A DNA stretch of 64,000 nt, from positions 100,057,498 to 100,121,497 of the forward strand of contig OX328124.1 of the NCBI GenBank assembly GCA_946811695.1. The letters run 5' to 3'. The stretch's first letter is position 1. Every line of letters starts with the position of its first letter. This DNA is from Gonocerus acuteangulatus. Its lineage: Eukaryota > Arthropoda > Insecta > Hemiptera > Coreidae. A program made the translations under genes and the position numbers. The notes below the pieces were generated by a model that saw nothing but the letters and a program-made list of their open reading frames with translations, did not search any database and was not told the origin of the DNA. Positions 1-12,520 of the stretch are shown piece after piece.

Positions 1-98
1 CAAAATATTAACTGCTTCTATTTTAATCTTTCCAAATTAGACTAGGGATAAGAATGGAACCGCGCTAAGATGATGCAGTTCCTGCAAGTCAGACTTTT
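1..98 (+). mobile_element. Helentron-like element, alpha subfamily, 3' end (cut by window edge)
   Basis: This is the alpha 3' end: the inverted arm GGAACCGCGCTAAG (57-70), a short hairpin GCAGTTCCTGC, then AAGTCAGACTTTT. The same end recurs at 31140-31176 and 58108-58155 and, in the other orientation, at about 2486, 20788 and 43384. The rest of the copy lies left of the window. The ATIR-plus-hairpin layout fits Helentron/Helitron2 elements; no Rep/helicase gene is visible. Confidence 0.6.
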
Positions 99-249
99 CT
101 TCTTTTTTTTTTTTTTCTTTTATGACCCTTTCTTTGTTTTTAATTCTGCATCTGTACCTTTTAAGTTTACGATAAAAGAGATTTGCAGGTAGTGGGCGAA
201 GTGAATGCTTTAAATTGGTGGAAGTCTTCGTCACCCTTAAAAATATTGT

Positions 250-715
250 ATTTTCTCACGAGAACTGTTAATAATACAGCAGCTTATGACATGGGCCTAT
301 ATAGAAAATAATTTCGGCAGGGGCTGGGAAAATTTTGGGGGGGGGGAGCTGAGACCATTTCCAGGGTATGGAATACTAAAAATTTAGAGCTTGGAATAGT
401 TTTAGGCAACTAACATAAACATGTTTAGGCATTACATGTAAAATAAAATATTTTTTAAGAGCTAAGTGATCTTATTTAATTTATTTTTAAGGGTTTTACG
501 ACAGGTTTTTACCGTCAAATCAAAATATCAGGGGGGGGGGGCTGAGGCCCCCTCCTTATATACACCCATGGCTTATGACAAGAAAGGCAACTTCTGCAGG
601 GGTTGAAAGAATGTTCTCAACCCTTGGTTTTGTTCACAGTCAAATGAGAAACTACCTCATTAGATGTGAAAAGGCTGACAAACTGACGTTTTTGTTCAAA
701 GCTTTAAGTAAATAA
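250..715 (+). pseudogene. hAT transposase C-terminal (dimerisation) fragment, split by a MITE
   Basis: After the MITE at 290-570 is removed, the frame reads into TSAGVERMFSTLGF, then a QMRNYL segment and KLTFLF, ending at TAA 713-715. This is the hAT C-terminal dimerisation signature (S..ERxFS...RN.L...KL.FL). Only about 45-60 residues remain; the DDE core and zinc finger are absent. What is seen is a conserved tail of a dead transposase; the hAT assignment follows from the family motif. Confidence 0.6.
290..570. mobile_element. MITE, CATGGGCGTATATA family, copy 1
   Basis: The terminal inverted repeats are CATGGGC.TATATA and TATA.ACCCATG. They are flanked by a perfect 8-bp target duplication, GCTTATGA (282-289 and 571-578). 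The interior is G/C-homopolymer rich with a palindromic GGGGGCTGAGGCCCCC core. It has no coding capacity. It sits inside the hAT transposase remnant and so is younger than it. The 8-bp duplication and CA...TG ends suggest a hAT-type non-autonomous element. Confidence 0.75.
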
Positions 716-921
716 TATTACTGTTATTATACGTGATTAATAGCGAACTGATGTTCATGTAAAATAAAATTCATAAATACATATATATTTAACTATTTAT
801 AATAAAATATGTAATAAAAAATTGAAAATATTTAGTAAACAAATACCTTAAACACTATAAAATATTGAAAAGAAAAGCATAAATAATAAGTAGGAAGTCT
901 GTTATTATTAATGGAAAGAAC

Positions 922-1468
922 AAAATTCCGTCATGCAGGGGCTGCATAACTAAGCACTTTCGAGTGCATTCCTGAATAATTTGCTTAAAATAACCTAGAT
1001 AGATAAATAAAGTAAAAACATAAATAGTTCTACTCTTTTGAATTTATTATGAGCACATGTTTCAATTATTAATATTGTAATTAATTTCCTGCCAGAGTTT
1101 TGTGTATGTGGGGTACTACACTAAGTAATAAATACACAAAGCTTCACATTTTCGTCTACTGAACTTGATAAATAAAAAATAATAAAAATTACGACTGGTA
1201 CTGGCAAATAACTACTTTGGCTCCAGGGTAAACCCCCCCCCCTTCTTATGAACCAATTTAGTTTATTTTTACAACACATTTTTCTCTTCAGTTGATCACA
1301 ACAAATACCGAGTTTTGTTGAAATATAACAAAAATTACGACTGTTATTGGCAAATAACTACTTTGGCTCCGGAGTAACCCCCCTCCAGATAGGCCGATTT
1401 TGTTGGTTAACGAACTCGATCAATCGTTTGATGGGGGGAATACTATATACCAAGTATGTATATATATG

Positions 1469-1532
<64 letters not shown>

Positions 1533-1657
1533 TATATATATATTTATATAAATTTTAACTGGGGTCATTTTTGGTGTAGATTCGAAGAAATTTTTCAAAA
1601 ATTCTGTCATGAGTGCAACCTCAATAGCTACTTTCCTTCGGAGGAAAAATGCTAAAA
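922..1657 (-). mobile_element. Helentron-like element, beta subfamily, copy 1
   Basis: On the plus strand it runs from AAAATTCCGTCATGCAGG, followed by CTGCATAACTAAGCACTTTC, to GGAGGAAAAATGCTAAAA. Canonical orientation is the minus strand. A TA tract (about 1457-1545) divides a left body containing GTTGGTTAACGAACTCG from a right body containing GAGTGCAACCTCAATAGC. The same layout recurs at 18394-19297 and 31776-32732. Non-coding; apparent ORFs are TA translations. Confidence 0.6.
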
Positions 1658-1797
1658 TGACTAAAACTGTTAACATATTGAAAAATAAAGCATAAATAAA
1701 AATTAGGAACTCATTATAAAAGTGGGAAAAGTTGAAAATTTCTACATATGAACATTATTTTGGGAGATTGTTTGCTACAACTTGAATTTTGAAATTT

Positions 1798-2070
1798 TCA
1801 AACGTGAAATGATGCCGGTCTGATCTGAGTATTTCCTAGGTTCTCCATTGTGTACAGGGCCACTCCTCCGTGGCTCCGCCCACCCTGGAGAACTCTAGGT
1901 TCTTTATGGGCACATTTGTAACCCTTCAGTGGCCGGGCAGTACCTTCAGGAAATTTAGTTTCCTGAAGAGCAACCACCAACCGATTATATGTTTTCATCA
2001 AGAAGCGTAACTCGTCACTGTGCTCAGAAAACCCTCGAATATTCCATTGCAGGAATTGATTAAAGTACAT
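1798..2070 (-). pseudogene. LINE (I-clade-like) ORF2 endonuclease N-terminal fragment
   Basis: A 90-residue frame begins MYFNQFLQWNIRGFSEHSD and continues through VALQETK and a GGRSHGGVALY segment. These are the first blocks of an apurinic endonuclease domain (QWN, LQET with the metal-binding Glu, GGVA). It parallels the start of the LINE ORF2 at 50901 (ILQWNINGLE, LQETH, SGGVAIF) but belongs to another lineage. It stops before the GDFNA and SDH blocks, so it is a dead fragment. Confidence 0.7.
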
Positions 2071-2485
2071 CTTAGGGTCATTTAGATTTTATTCTGACTC
2101 AGTAGTTGCTTTCTTTGGCCTTCACTTCTTTCCTTTGGGCCAACCTTTCTTTCTTTTATCATTGACTAATGTGAGAGTAATTTTGAAGCGACTGAATTAT
2201 CTTTCAACATCTACTAAAGCCTCTGGTGTGTATTTGAAGGCTACAATCAACTGCACTGAAGAGTTGGATTCAACTAACCTGTTAATCGTTTTGCCACTAT
2301 GGATATTTTTCCACCCAGGGTTTTTTTCTAGACTGTCTTTTCACTTTATTTTAAATTTATTCCCAGTATCTCCTTCTAATACCTGGATTTTCTCTGTTAC
2401 TCTCGTATGCTTCTAATGCTATCCCCTAACAACATGCCTTTTATTTGCTTTCTCGGTTTTCTTTTATTTCTTCAATTAAAAAATA
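2071..2485. other. Unassigned AT-rich sequence
   Basis: I see no recognisable gene or repeat. It lies upstream of the LINE fragment in that element's orientation and could be decayed LINE ORF1, but I could not follow a zinc-knuckle frame. Confidence 0.3.
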
Positions 2486-2749
2486 AAAAAGTCTGACTCG
2501 CAGGAACTGCATCATCTTAGCGCGGTTCAGTTCATATCCCTAATGTCATTTGAAAATCTTAGAATAGAAATAAACTTCTTTTTTTTTAGATATCTGGTGA
2601 AATTTGTCAACGTCCTCTCGAACATCTCGAATGAAAGTGATATTAAGGCGTCAGGGAAACCGGCAGTAGTAACTTACACAGAAGCAGAAATTACACAATT
2701 CAGCTCTCATTCTAAAGTAAAGCTCTATACATCAATAAAAAAAAACATA

Positions 2750-2998
2750 CATGGGCGTATATAAGGGGGGCTGAGAGGGCTGCACCCCCCGCAATCGGTA
2801 AAAAAATGTCGTAAAAACCTTAAAAATAATAATAAGATCACTTAGTTCAGAAAAAAATAATTTCTTTTGGGCGTAATAGCGTTTTAATTGTCTAACTATT
2901 CCAAGTTCTAGATTGTTAGTATTCCATACCCCCAAAATCCTCTCCCCCCCCCCCCCCCGAAATTCTCCCAGCCCCCTCCGAAATTATTTTCTGTATAA
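2750..2998. mobile_element. MITE, CATGGGCGTATATA family, copy 2
   Basis: The left terminus CATGGGCGTATATAAGG is intact; the right terminus has decayed to CTGTATAAGCGTG. The interior matches copies 1 and 3 (AAAACCTTAAAAATAA, GGGCGTAATAGCGTTTTA, TTAGTATTCCATACCCC). No clean target duplication survives. Confidence 0.6.
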
Positions 2999-3890
2999 GC
3001 GTGAACATCCTTCTCATTTACTTACTCATGGGATCGATAAGGGCTTTTTCCATTAATTCCATTATTATGTTGTCCCTAACGTTCATGCAAATTTTCAGGT
3101 TGCTAGAAATTTACGCAAAGGTATATTTTTCTAACCCATTTATTTCTAACAACAGAAAATTGGTCACATTTTAACTATCCTGTTTTACACAAAAATATAT
3201 TTTCCTAATATAAGAAATTAAAAAAATAAAAAGCAATAAAAACTAAGGGAAAGAGACAAAAAGAACGACAAAAACCCGTTCATAAGAACAAAACAAACGT
3301 ATTTGAAGTTTTAAGCACTTATTTCTCCGATTGACATCACCTAATCAAAAATTGTTTTAGAACCTTTTTTGTAGAGAATTTAGAAAGCTTTCAAATAGTT
3401 TTTATCCACTTATCACGATTTCCCAACCGTGTTCGAGATATTAATGAAAGTACACGAAGTTCCCAAAACTTTTCATGTCTGTTAATAAAATATTTTATTC
3501 TAACCCTTCCTTAACTCCAAACGTAACCAAAATTTACACATCTTTGTATGTATGAATTTTAAACATGAAACATGCAGAAATATTTTAACCGAATCCCATG
3601 ATTCTAAGTACCCAAACCAAAAACTTGATTTAGCAACTATTTTTCCGATTTTCTCGGAAACGGTTAAAGCTATCGCCTTAAAAATGGTTTCATTCGTTTT
3701 ACTAGACCAATAAGCCTATAAAACGATTACTTAAGCGTTACGATATTTTGCGCGAATTTCGCCCCAAACGCCATCTTCCAGTGGGCGGATTCAACTGGTT
3801 AACGAACTTGACCTTTCCAATTGGACGACAGATTTTTGTACCAAATTTCATCAAAATCGGACCTTTAGGGAGGCCAGAAAACCGCGAACA

Positions 3891-3960
<70 letters not shown>

Positions 3961-3963
<3 letters not shown>

Positions 3964-5046
3964 ATGATTTTATTTTTTTAAAAAGAAATAAAAAGATTTT
4001 AATTACTTGAGTAAGTTTTATTATATGAATTTGACTTAATCTCAGGGATTAAAGTTCCGAGTGAATGAACGATATAATATTTATTTCCAGACAATTCTGA
4101 GATACAAACACCAACATCAAAAATAATACAAATGACAATAAAAAAATTAACAATTACATAAAAAACAATTTTTACCTCTAAATCAATCCGCTTCCAACAA
4201 AGCCTCAATACACTGCGCTTCAGTAGTTCCTTCTTCAATGTGATACGCTTTATTGCCAGGTCTTGTGCCTAAAATGGATATCTTGAATTTTGGATTCTGT
4301 TGTCTTCTCACTCCGTCTTCTATGAATAATTAATAATGGACTGCACTCCGTACTCCTCGGAGGAGAGCTATAGACTCAAGCTCCGCATTCGACCACTGCT
4401 GAGAATAGAAAGACGCTCCGCAGTCCAGGGCTGCTGGGAATAGAGAGACGCTCCGCACTCAACCACTGCTGAGAATAGAGTGACTCCGTACTCAACCACT
4501 GCTGAGAATAGAGTGACTCCGTACTCAACCACTGCTGAGAATAGAGTGACGCCTTCTAGCAGGAAAGCTTGGCATCCTTTTTTCTTAACTTCCGCTTTTT
4601 GTTGGTTTATATATGAAAGTAATAATTTTATTTTTGCAACTTCAAATAATTAATTTATTACCATCTGAATGTACATTTAATATGGATATATTGTACACCA
4701 GTATTGTCCAAAAATATTATTAATTTTGATCGTATATAATACGATGTTAATTGTATATATGGTTTGTGATTTGCGCGGGCTTTTCAAAATATCGATGGTT
4801 ATTTGAATTTTAAAATATTTTCGAGAATGTAATATATCATTACAATATATATATATATATTTATTTACCTAATTCTCCTATAATATACTCGCCTTTAACC
4901 ATTTGTAAAAAATAAGTTATGTATTGGTTCGAATAAATATTTTGATAAATAAAAAAAAATAATAAATATCCAAAAAAATAAATAAATATTGATCATATAA
5001 TATACATGTACCTACTATTAATCACCCTTATTATTAACCTCAAAGG

Positions 5047-5047
<1 letters not shown>
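3961..5047. repeat. 1.09-kb insertion inside a Helentron TA tract, with a 33-bp minisatellite
   Basis: This segment interrupts the TA tract of alpha copy 1 and is not seen elsewhere in the window. Positions about 4375-4556 hold four to five tandem copies of a 33-bp unit (CTCCGTACTCAACCACTGCT plus GAGAATAGAGTGA), with older degenerate copies at the left. No gene or transposon ends are recognisable, and any target duplication would be hidden in TA repeats. Confidence 0.5.
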
Positions 5048-5109
<62 letters not shown>

Positions 5110-5503
5110 CAAATTTGAACCACCGTTATTTTCAGTCTCTAGGGGTTCTGAAACGCAAAATTTTCTAGTCGGCACTTCCGGATTGTTTCATGAGATCAAC
5201 CTTATAAGCGGGGTTCCTCCCTATGAAGGGAGGGAGGAACCGCGCTAAAAGAATATTAAAATATGTAGCAGACATATGTATTTATGACAGAATATGTAAA
5301 AATATGGAGTGTTGGCAAAATATGTAAAATAAAAAACTGTTTAAATACTTTAAAATCACTTAAAACATCAATACTTACAATTTACGAATCAGAAAAAAAT
5401 ATGTAAATAAAATAACATCCGTTCCCTAGTGATTAATATTTCTGTAAAGCTTCATTTCTAAAATCTTTGTTTATAATTTGAAAAATAAGTCATTATATAT
5501 ATA

Positions 5504-5656
5504 CAGGGGTCGAAATTGTCCTATATTTTGAGACTAGAGTTTCTGAATATTTAAATTTAATGTCTTTAATCGCCGAAAATTAAAGATTTTTGTCAATTGA
5601 AGTCTTTAAATTTACAGAAATTCCGGTCTCAAAATATAGGACAACTTCAACCCCTG
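5504..5656. mobile_element. Short 153-bp MITE with about 34-bp TIRs
   Basis: The termini CAGGGGTCGAAATTGTCC and GGACAACTTCAACCCCTG are inverted. Pairing extends through TATATTTTGAGAC / GTCTCAAAATATA. The interior is an AT-rich spacer with a second weaker inverted region. Both flanks are TATATAT-rich, so TA and near-8-bp duplications cannot be told apart. The CAGGGGTC end resembles hAT termini. Confidence 0.7.
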
Positions 5657-5977
5657 TATATATGATCCGTCAATTCTACTATGCTCCCAAAATTATCCAC
5701 TTAAGACAAAACACTTTAGAATAGTTATTTCATTATTTGCATTTTAAATAAACAAATATTTTAGTTACAGGTTTATGCAATGAACAACTAGGTAATAACC
5801 AGCTCTCTATATAGACCAGATACATTTAAAAAGTCTGATTTCTTTTTTAAATCCGGTTTTAGTAAAAAAATCCAATTTAAATTTAAAAAAATCCGATTTT
5901 TATTTTATTTTTTTAAAAAAATAATTAATAAATATTAATTTTATCAATGAAAATTGCAAATTGCTCATTTTTATGAT

Positions 5978-6105
5978 TTTTTTTTTTTTTTTTTCTTTTC
6001 ATGATAATTGTATTGTCATAATTTCTTTTTGAACAGTTGGTCAACTCCGTGGACTGTTAGTGCCAGGCTATCTTCCAGTTACCACCCATTCTAAACATCC
6101 GTAAT
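5978..6105 (-). mobile_element. 5S-rRNA-derived SINE, degenerate 3' fragment
   Basis: Read on the minus strand, a GGGTGGTAACTGGAAGATAG / CCTGGCACTAAC segment is followed by a poly-A tail (plus-strand T run 5978-5994). It matches the non-5S body of the SINEs at 16325-16485 and 16908-17112 (GCAACCTGTAGATAGCCCGG CGCTAAT). The 5S head is lost. Confidence 0.4.
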
Positions 6106-7046
6106 TTTCATTACGAGATAAGGAAACTTATATTACTCTTTTTTTAAACTAGATTTTCCTCAGAGGCAGTTTGATTCGCAAACACCCTATTTACTGATTG
6201 TTTCAATTGACATAATCAACATTCTGGTTTAGGATCAAGATCTTATTGAAAAACTAGACATTAAAAAATATGAAGATGCTTTTATTTTGTTCTTTCTCCG
6301 AAGTAACATTAACATTTTCATAATACAATTTTTATAAAAAAAAAATGTTATACATAATTATATATTAATCACATTGTATAGCCATAGAAAAAAAATACTT
6401 AATAAGACTTGATATAAATACTAACACACTATGGTCTTATACAATCGAACAAAGGAAATAAATAGTGCATAAATAAATAATTAGTCGCAATAATATATAA
6501 CCAATATTCTCATATTATATCTACACAATCATGAAGAAAATATTGCTCTTTTGGCAGTCTACCCCTTTCTGATTTACTTGAGTGTATTTTTGAATTAAAA
6601 TGTTTTCTTGATTCAAGAATGTTGAAAAAATAAATATTTGTCGGTACTGTATGTATACACTGCTAAATTTTACATGCCAGCCTATTTTTTTTATATTTGA
6701 TGTATTTTGATGAACATGGAATTTTAAATTAAATTCATTTACACTGATTTATAATTGCTAGTCAGAAAAAATTGCAAATAAATAAATAAATAAAGACTTT
6801 AGACGTTGAGGCCAACGATCCATCATTTCATGCTCTTCGATGCAACTTATTGAATCCTAATTATGATATTTGATACTTATTAATCTAGAATATAAAACAC
6901 TTTAATGTGGTAATTTTTCATACTTCAAGTGTTATTCATTTTTATTTTTTCGTTTTGCTGCTCATTATTTTAATTGAGGTTATGTTAATTATTTTTGTAA
7001 TGTAATTAAGCCGTAAAGGATCGTCAGCCTCTGAAATGTTTGATAT
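6106..7046 (-). other. P450 3' flank and candidate 3' UTR
   Basis: This is AT-rich sequence downstream of the P450 stop codon. An AATAAA hexamer lies on the minus strand at 6941-6946, about 100 nt past the stop, and is the nearest candidate polyadenylation signal. I recognise nothing else. Confidence 0.35.
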
Positions 7047-7207
7047 TTAATTTCTAGGAGTTATTTTCACCAGAAGGCCATCCTTCGGAATGAGAATCGT
7101 TATCGCTGATAACCTCAAGTCTTCCTGCCGTTGTTTAGATTCTATCCTGAAGCTCCTTAAAAACCAGCTCAAAACTGTCTTTTCAGCAATGTTTGCAAAC
7201 TTCTTTC
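7047..7207 (-). CDS. P450 exon 12 (terminal): L-helix and C-terminus
   Basis: The acceptor TTCCTTACAG precedes GA-AAG-AAG, which completes the Gly codon opened by the previous exon. The frame encodes [19 protein letters not shown], then [18 protein letters not shown] and TAA (7047-7049). This is the expected CYP4 ending (G-x-KFA...VL...LR.F ... P..G..V...PR). It is 161 nt long. Confidence 0.9.
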
Positions 7208-10200
7208 CTGTAAGGAAGAAAATAAATGATAAATAATACCAATCTCATCATCATATTTATATTTCTGGAGCTTTTCTATTAAATGAAGTAATTTTCTCAA
7301 AACATATTCCAAAAGTTTTTATCTCTAAAATTACTACAACTATATGAGAAATCTGATTTTTTTTTTTTTATGAGACATTTTTGTAGCAAATTGAATTGAA
7401 AAACATACAATTTTGTACTCAGATATTCTATTTATAATGAAATTTTAATATTTCACTATATTTATGAGTAAATTTACTACCTGTTTAGTAAATTATTGAG
7501 ACTAAAGAAGCAAATTATTGTTATTGATATATAAAGGAGCCCAAAGAAAATTAGAATCAGTTAAGTGTTTCATATTAGATGCTCATTGTAGCATCATTTG
7601 CATCCAATTAAATCGAGATAATAAGTCAGGTGTTTACAAGACTTATATGAATAACGTGAGTTTTATTATATGGAACAGATCAAACTAAAGGATAATTTGG
7701 AGGCCGTAGCTAAGGGCCTTACTTAGCCTTATTTACTAAAAACAGGATGGTTGGCGCTAATAGCCTAGATGTGGATCTACCATAAAAAAGAAGAAGAAAA
7801 GACAGGATATTCATGGCGATACATATTGTCAGGAATCGATGATTAGGATGGGCTGAGGGTAATTCTATTTGCTTATGGTGCACAATCTCCAGTGTTGGGT
7901 AAAATTTATTCAGAATAAAGAATAAATGTATTATTATTTATTCAGAATGATGAATAAATGTATTATTTTAATACGTGTAGTATCCAGAAAGGATGGAATA
8001 CGTAGTTAAATGAACTCCATGCTGGAGGGACATTATAACGTGGAAAACAAGAAAAAAAAATGTATTATTTTATTAATGAATTAAGAATAATTACTTTTAT
8101 TCATTATTCTGTGAATGAAGTTTATATTTTATGTACAAATTATTCGAATAATCAATCAGAATAAACAGATTTTATTGAATAATGAATGATTTATACTTCA
8201 TTCTGAAAAAACTCTGTGCTCTATCATGGATGTTTAGGAACCCATATGGATACATGGCCCAGATGTTGGTAAGCCGGAGAAAAAAAGAAATATATGTGTG
8301 TGTGTGTGTACGTATATATGTTTGAGGTGGATTTAGTCATGGAACCAACTGAGAATAAAGAATAATTCATGATGAACCTGTGAATAAGAATTTTTAGAGA
8401 ATTATTCTTCATTCACTAAAACTTTATTTGAATAATGCCCAATGCTGACAATCTCACACTTGCTTTTAACGCAGTGTGCTAGAATTTCTGCTCTATGCTA
8501 ATACTAGAAAATGGTTGGATTAATTGGAGAAGTTAGGAATAAATTTACTTTGAAGGTAAATATTATATATTGGAAGCAGAATGAAAACAAAAAGGGAGTT
8601 TGTGTTGAGGCACGTGTCTGGCCAGTTTCAAACCAGGAGAAAACCCCTACCCGTACACTTACTGCAATAAGACATCATTTATCAAAGTAAATTTGACAGT
8701 ACAGTGCTATTTTTGTGTGAAATCCCTTAAAAACGTCCTGGAACCCAGGATTAAGAGCCCTACTTTAGAAAATTATTAAAAATAATTTTTTGGAAAATGA
8801 AGGTTCAACAAGATAATACAATTATCTTCTTTATTTGCCCAGTTAGATAGGAAAACAGATGTTATCACTGCATATAAACATTAATTATTTTGTTAATTAG
8901 GTCGCACTAAATTTCTTCAGCAAATTGTAAATGTTTTATCCTTCATAATGAGTCATTAAATTCAGTAACAACAGCACTTAATATTAGTCAAAATATGACT
9001 AAGTTTACTGAGGGTTTTGTGGTGTAAAATATTAAAATTATTTTTGCTCTACATGTTTTATAGAATAACGTTTGTGTATGACTCAAACAGTTTGAGTTCC
9101 TTAAGTTTGCTTTGTGGCCACGTTTAGTTCCACTAAGAATAACTATTAACATTGTTCTCAAAATTTTGCACTTACCGATGCAGTTTCTTGGACCAGCACT
9201 GAAAGGAAAGTAACTGTAAGCATGCCTCTCTCGGACTCTTTCAGGTAAGAAATTATCTGGGTTGAATTCTTCTGGATTTGGGAACTGCTCTGGTATCCTG
9301 TGAGTTACGTAGGGCATCAAGATGCAGTCTGCTCCTTGGGGAAGAGTGTGTTCCCCTAAAATAAAATAAGTACCATCAAATAGATTTATATTGTTGTACT
9401 GAATTAAGGTTTTGTTCATGCTATGAATTTATATTCTTTAAGCAATGTTGCCTCTGCTGTACTTCTGTGAAGATTGCACTTCTGTGGAGGTATTCTAGAG
9501 TATACTGTTTTCAGCGATTTAGTAACACCTCGACAACGGTTGTAGCCAAGGCACAAACCAATTCATTTTTGGGGTATTTTTGCGAAGACCACATCCAGTT
9601 ACTTTTGAAGTAGCATTAATGATTGTATCAGTGATTCAGAGCATGCGCTTAACTCCTTTGCCTTCCTATTGGAGGATTCCGATGACCAATTGTATTGGTT
9701 CTTGCTGGGAGTAAAGTAACCTTCAACAGTGAATTACTGTGCTTATGTTTATGAAAAAGCTCTGCTTATGTTAGTGAGAAAAAATGGGTCTTTTACAATT
9801 AGTTCGCGATGTTCCTAACAAAGAAAAAGCGATTGGTTTCTTACTCTGAAAAATTAATAGAATTCTATTAATTTTAGCGAGTTGGATAGACTAGAGTCGC
9901 TAAAATTAATAGAATTCTATTAATTTTAGCAAGTTGGATTGACTAGAGTTTTGATATCTTCTTGAGCGAGCGGAAACGCATAGCAAGTATGCCCATAATG
10001 CTAAATAAATGTAAAATATCCAAAAAGAGAGAGAGAAAAAGAATAAAAAATGTGTGTTTTCAAATTTCATTCTTTATGTTATCCTTCATAACCTGCAAAA
10101 CAGTTAACTTTAATGCTTAATAACTTTTTTCGTAGTTGAGAGAATTGATTTTGATCATATTAACCTTTTTATTAATAAATATTGCTTGCCATTATCTAAT

Positions 10201-12442
10201 ATGAATTATAACCGTAGATAACGAGTCAAGTAGTAATAGATAAACAGCAAAGAACCTGTAAGCTTATCAGCGAGTACGAGTAACTGTTATAAATCACTAC
10301 TGCTACTTCAAAAGTAACTGGATGTGGTCTTCGCAAAAAGACCCAAAGGAACTTCTCTAATGAAAGAAGCTGTGAAGAATATCATGGAGAATGAAACGCA
10401 GCAGCTTAAGGAATCAAGAGTTAACTTGGCTGCTGTACTAGGTTTTGACGTGATGATGAATCTGTATATTACCTTTTATTCTGAGAAGCCTTCTGCTCCA
10501 TGCCACTGGTGATTTTACATGTTCTTGACGTACTTAAAGTAGTTTTACCTCCAAACCTGTAGGACTTACTTATTTTAAACCCGCTTTACCTATTTTAAGA
10601 TCTTCTGTCAATCTCCTAGCAACCATCGGCACACTTGGGAACAACCTCAAAGCGTCTTTTATGCATCTCCCTAAGTAATCCATTTTATTCAGGTCTTCCA
10701 TCGTTGGATCTCTGGTAGAATCGCCAAAGATTTCCTCTTGTTCTTCGATTGCTTTTTCCTGAGGAAAATTAAAATTGATCATTGATCAAAATCATTTGGA
10801 TTATGCTGCTAAAGGTAAAAATATTTACCTGAATATCACTATATCTTCCAAACAAATATAGACAATAGTTGATTGCTAGTTGTGTTGTATTGTGGCCCTA
10901 GAAAAAATAGAAAACAAATTTACTTTTACTAGAGAACTAGTATCTATGGCATAGATACTATAGTCTAAAACATAATTCTCAAATTTCTACTTTACTCCCT
11001 GGTTAACGTACACAATAGAACAAGTTCCTTGAACTTGGACAACGTAGTGCCTCTGTTGCCCTACTCGTGACACAAACTTTACTTAGGTACACATGAAAAG
11101 GTGAAGTTGAAATCTACTATATATTTGTCAAATACCACTCACTCACTCACTCACTCATCTATCAACGCCCAGCACAAACTGCTTGACAGAAAATTTTGAA
11201 ATTTTGCATGGACACTCCCTATACATCGTAGGCACTCGCTAAGAAAGGATTTTTTGATATTCGCATTTTTAGGGGGGTTTAAAGTTTGAGTTGGTTAGAG
11301 AAGGCAAGCCTAGGCAGCCTGCGTTGCTAGGACGATAAAGAACAGCTGTTACTTTACTTTATCTATCTCGTAGTTTTCTTTCTAATTGAGGTTAATTTCA
11401 ACTATGATGGCAGACCTTGAATTACTAGAAATTAACTATAGAGTTTTAATTGCGTTTCTTTTCTGCCTGTCCCCGTCAGATAGGCTTGCCATATTTTTGG
11501 AGAGTTAAACCGAGACATATTAATATGGGATGGGCATACCAGGGTGGGGGGGATAAAAAGAGTAAAAATTATAAGCAAAATGGTTGGTGAGTTTTAAGCC
11601 TAGCAACTAACGGGAAGGGGGAATCCTAAATTGTTAGTCTACCCAAACCTTAAATTTAAGAACGGGGTTTTTTTTGCTACTTGATTTTCTTAAAAAAATC
11701 TCTCAGCCAAATAGTAGTGCCAGGCAGCTGGCAGCGCTGTGCAGGTAGTTCCAGCGTTTTACAGTTAGATTACTTTTCATATCTTTGACACTGTGAGCAG
11801 TAGTAAAAATGTTAATTGCAGAAAAGTAACCGATTTAAAAAAGATTCTTATAAACATGAATTCATTACTTTTTACATCTTACAGCCTTTTCCGGGACATT
11901 GATAAAACTGGACGGGACACCGAAACAATTGCAAAATACCGGGACTGTCCCGGTCAAACCGTGATGTATGGCATATCCTTAGGTTTTCCAGGCGAGGTAA
12001 TAATATCCGGAACCCTTGCAATGCCTTCTCGCCTTTAACCTTGGTAATACTCGTAAATATATTGGGTGTTACCATATGACTTCTTGGAAACATAAACTTT
12101 TAAATTTTAACGCCCATTGAATAAAATATAGTATGACGGGAACCGTGCTGTATTAAACTGCACAGAAATGTATAGTAACGTAATTTTAAAGAAACATTAT
12201 TTAACGCAATAAAATAACTACTTATTTGCTGTGACGAAGCACGGGTATTCAGCTAGTATAATTATAAAATTTCATTGAAATTCGTAATTTCTGGAATTCT
12301 CATTTTTGCACCAATTGTTAGCACTTTCCAACTATATATAGCTATTGGCATTGCACTCATCAAAAAAATTTTGAAAAATGTCTTCAAATTTTCATCAATC
12401 ATACGTACTACATTTTGAAAATGACCCCAATTTTAATTCATA

Positions 12443-12520
<78 letters not shown>

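Larger units (their letters stand above)
2486..5250 (-). mobile_element. Helentron-like element, alpha subfamily, copy 1, with insertions
   Basis: Left end: AAAAAGTCTGACTCGCAGG, then GCATCATCTTAGCGCGGTTC. Right end: hairpin CCTCCCT...AGGGAGG, then AACCGCGCTAAAA (5241-5250). The conserved body (3290-3890) contains CACTTATTTCTCCGATTGAC and CCCCAAACGCCATCTTCCAG. It carries a MITE (2750-2998). Its TA tract is split into 3893-3960 and 5048-5107 by about 1.09 kb of foreign sequence. Copy 2 (43384-45245) has one uninterrupted TA tract at the same place, so the 1.09 kb is a later insertion. Confidence 0.6.

Noticed and set aside
1347..1676. Open frames ending in long Tyr-Ile runs here and at other TA tracts (3748, 5006, 19069, 29134, 36412, 37905, 45080, 56879)
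   Set aside because: They are translations of (TA)n and the adjoining Helentron-like repeat; no codon or domain evidence of a gene.
8224..8412. 62-codon minus-strand frame near the P450 last intron
   Set aside because: Contains a (TG)n/(TA) stretch and no P450 motif; the true junction joins 9176 to 7207.
10324..10512. 62-codon plus-strand frame in the P450 intron
   Set aside because: Starts within a TIR and shows no domain, splice context or similarity I recognise.
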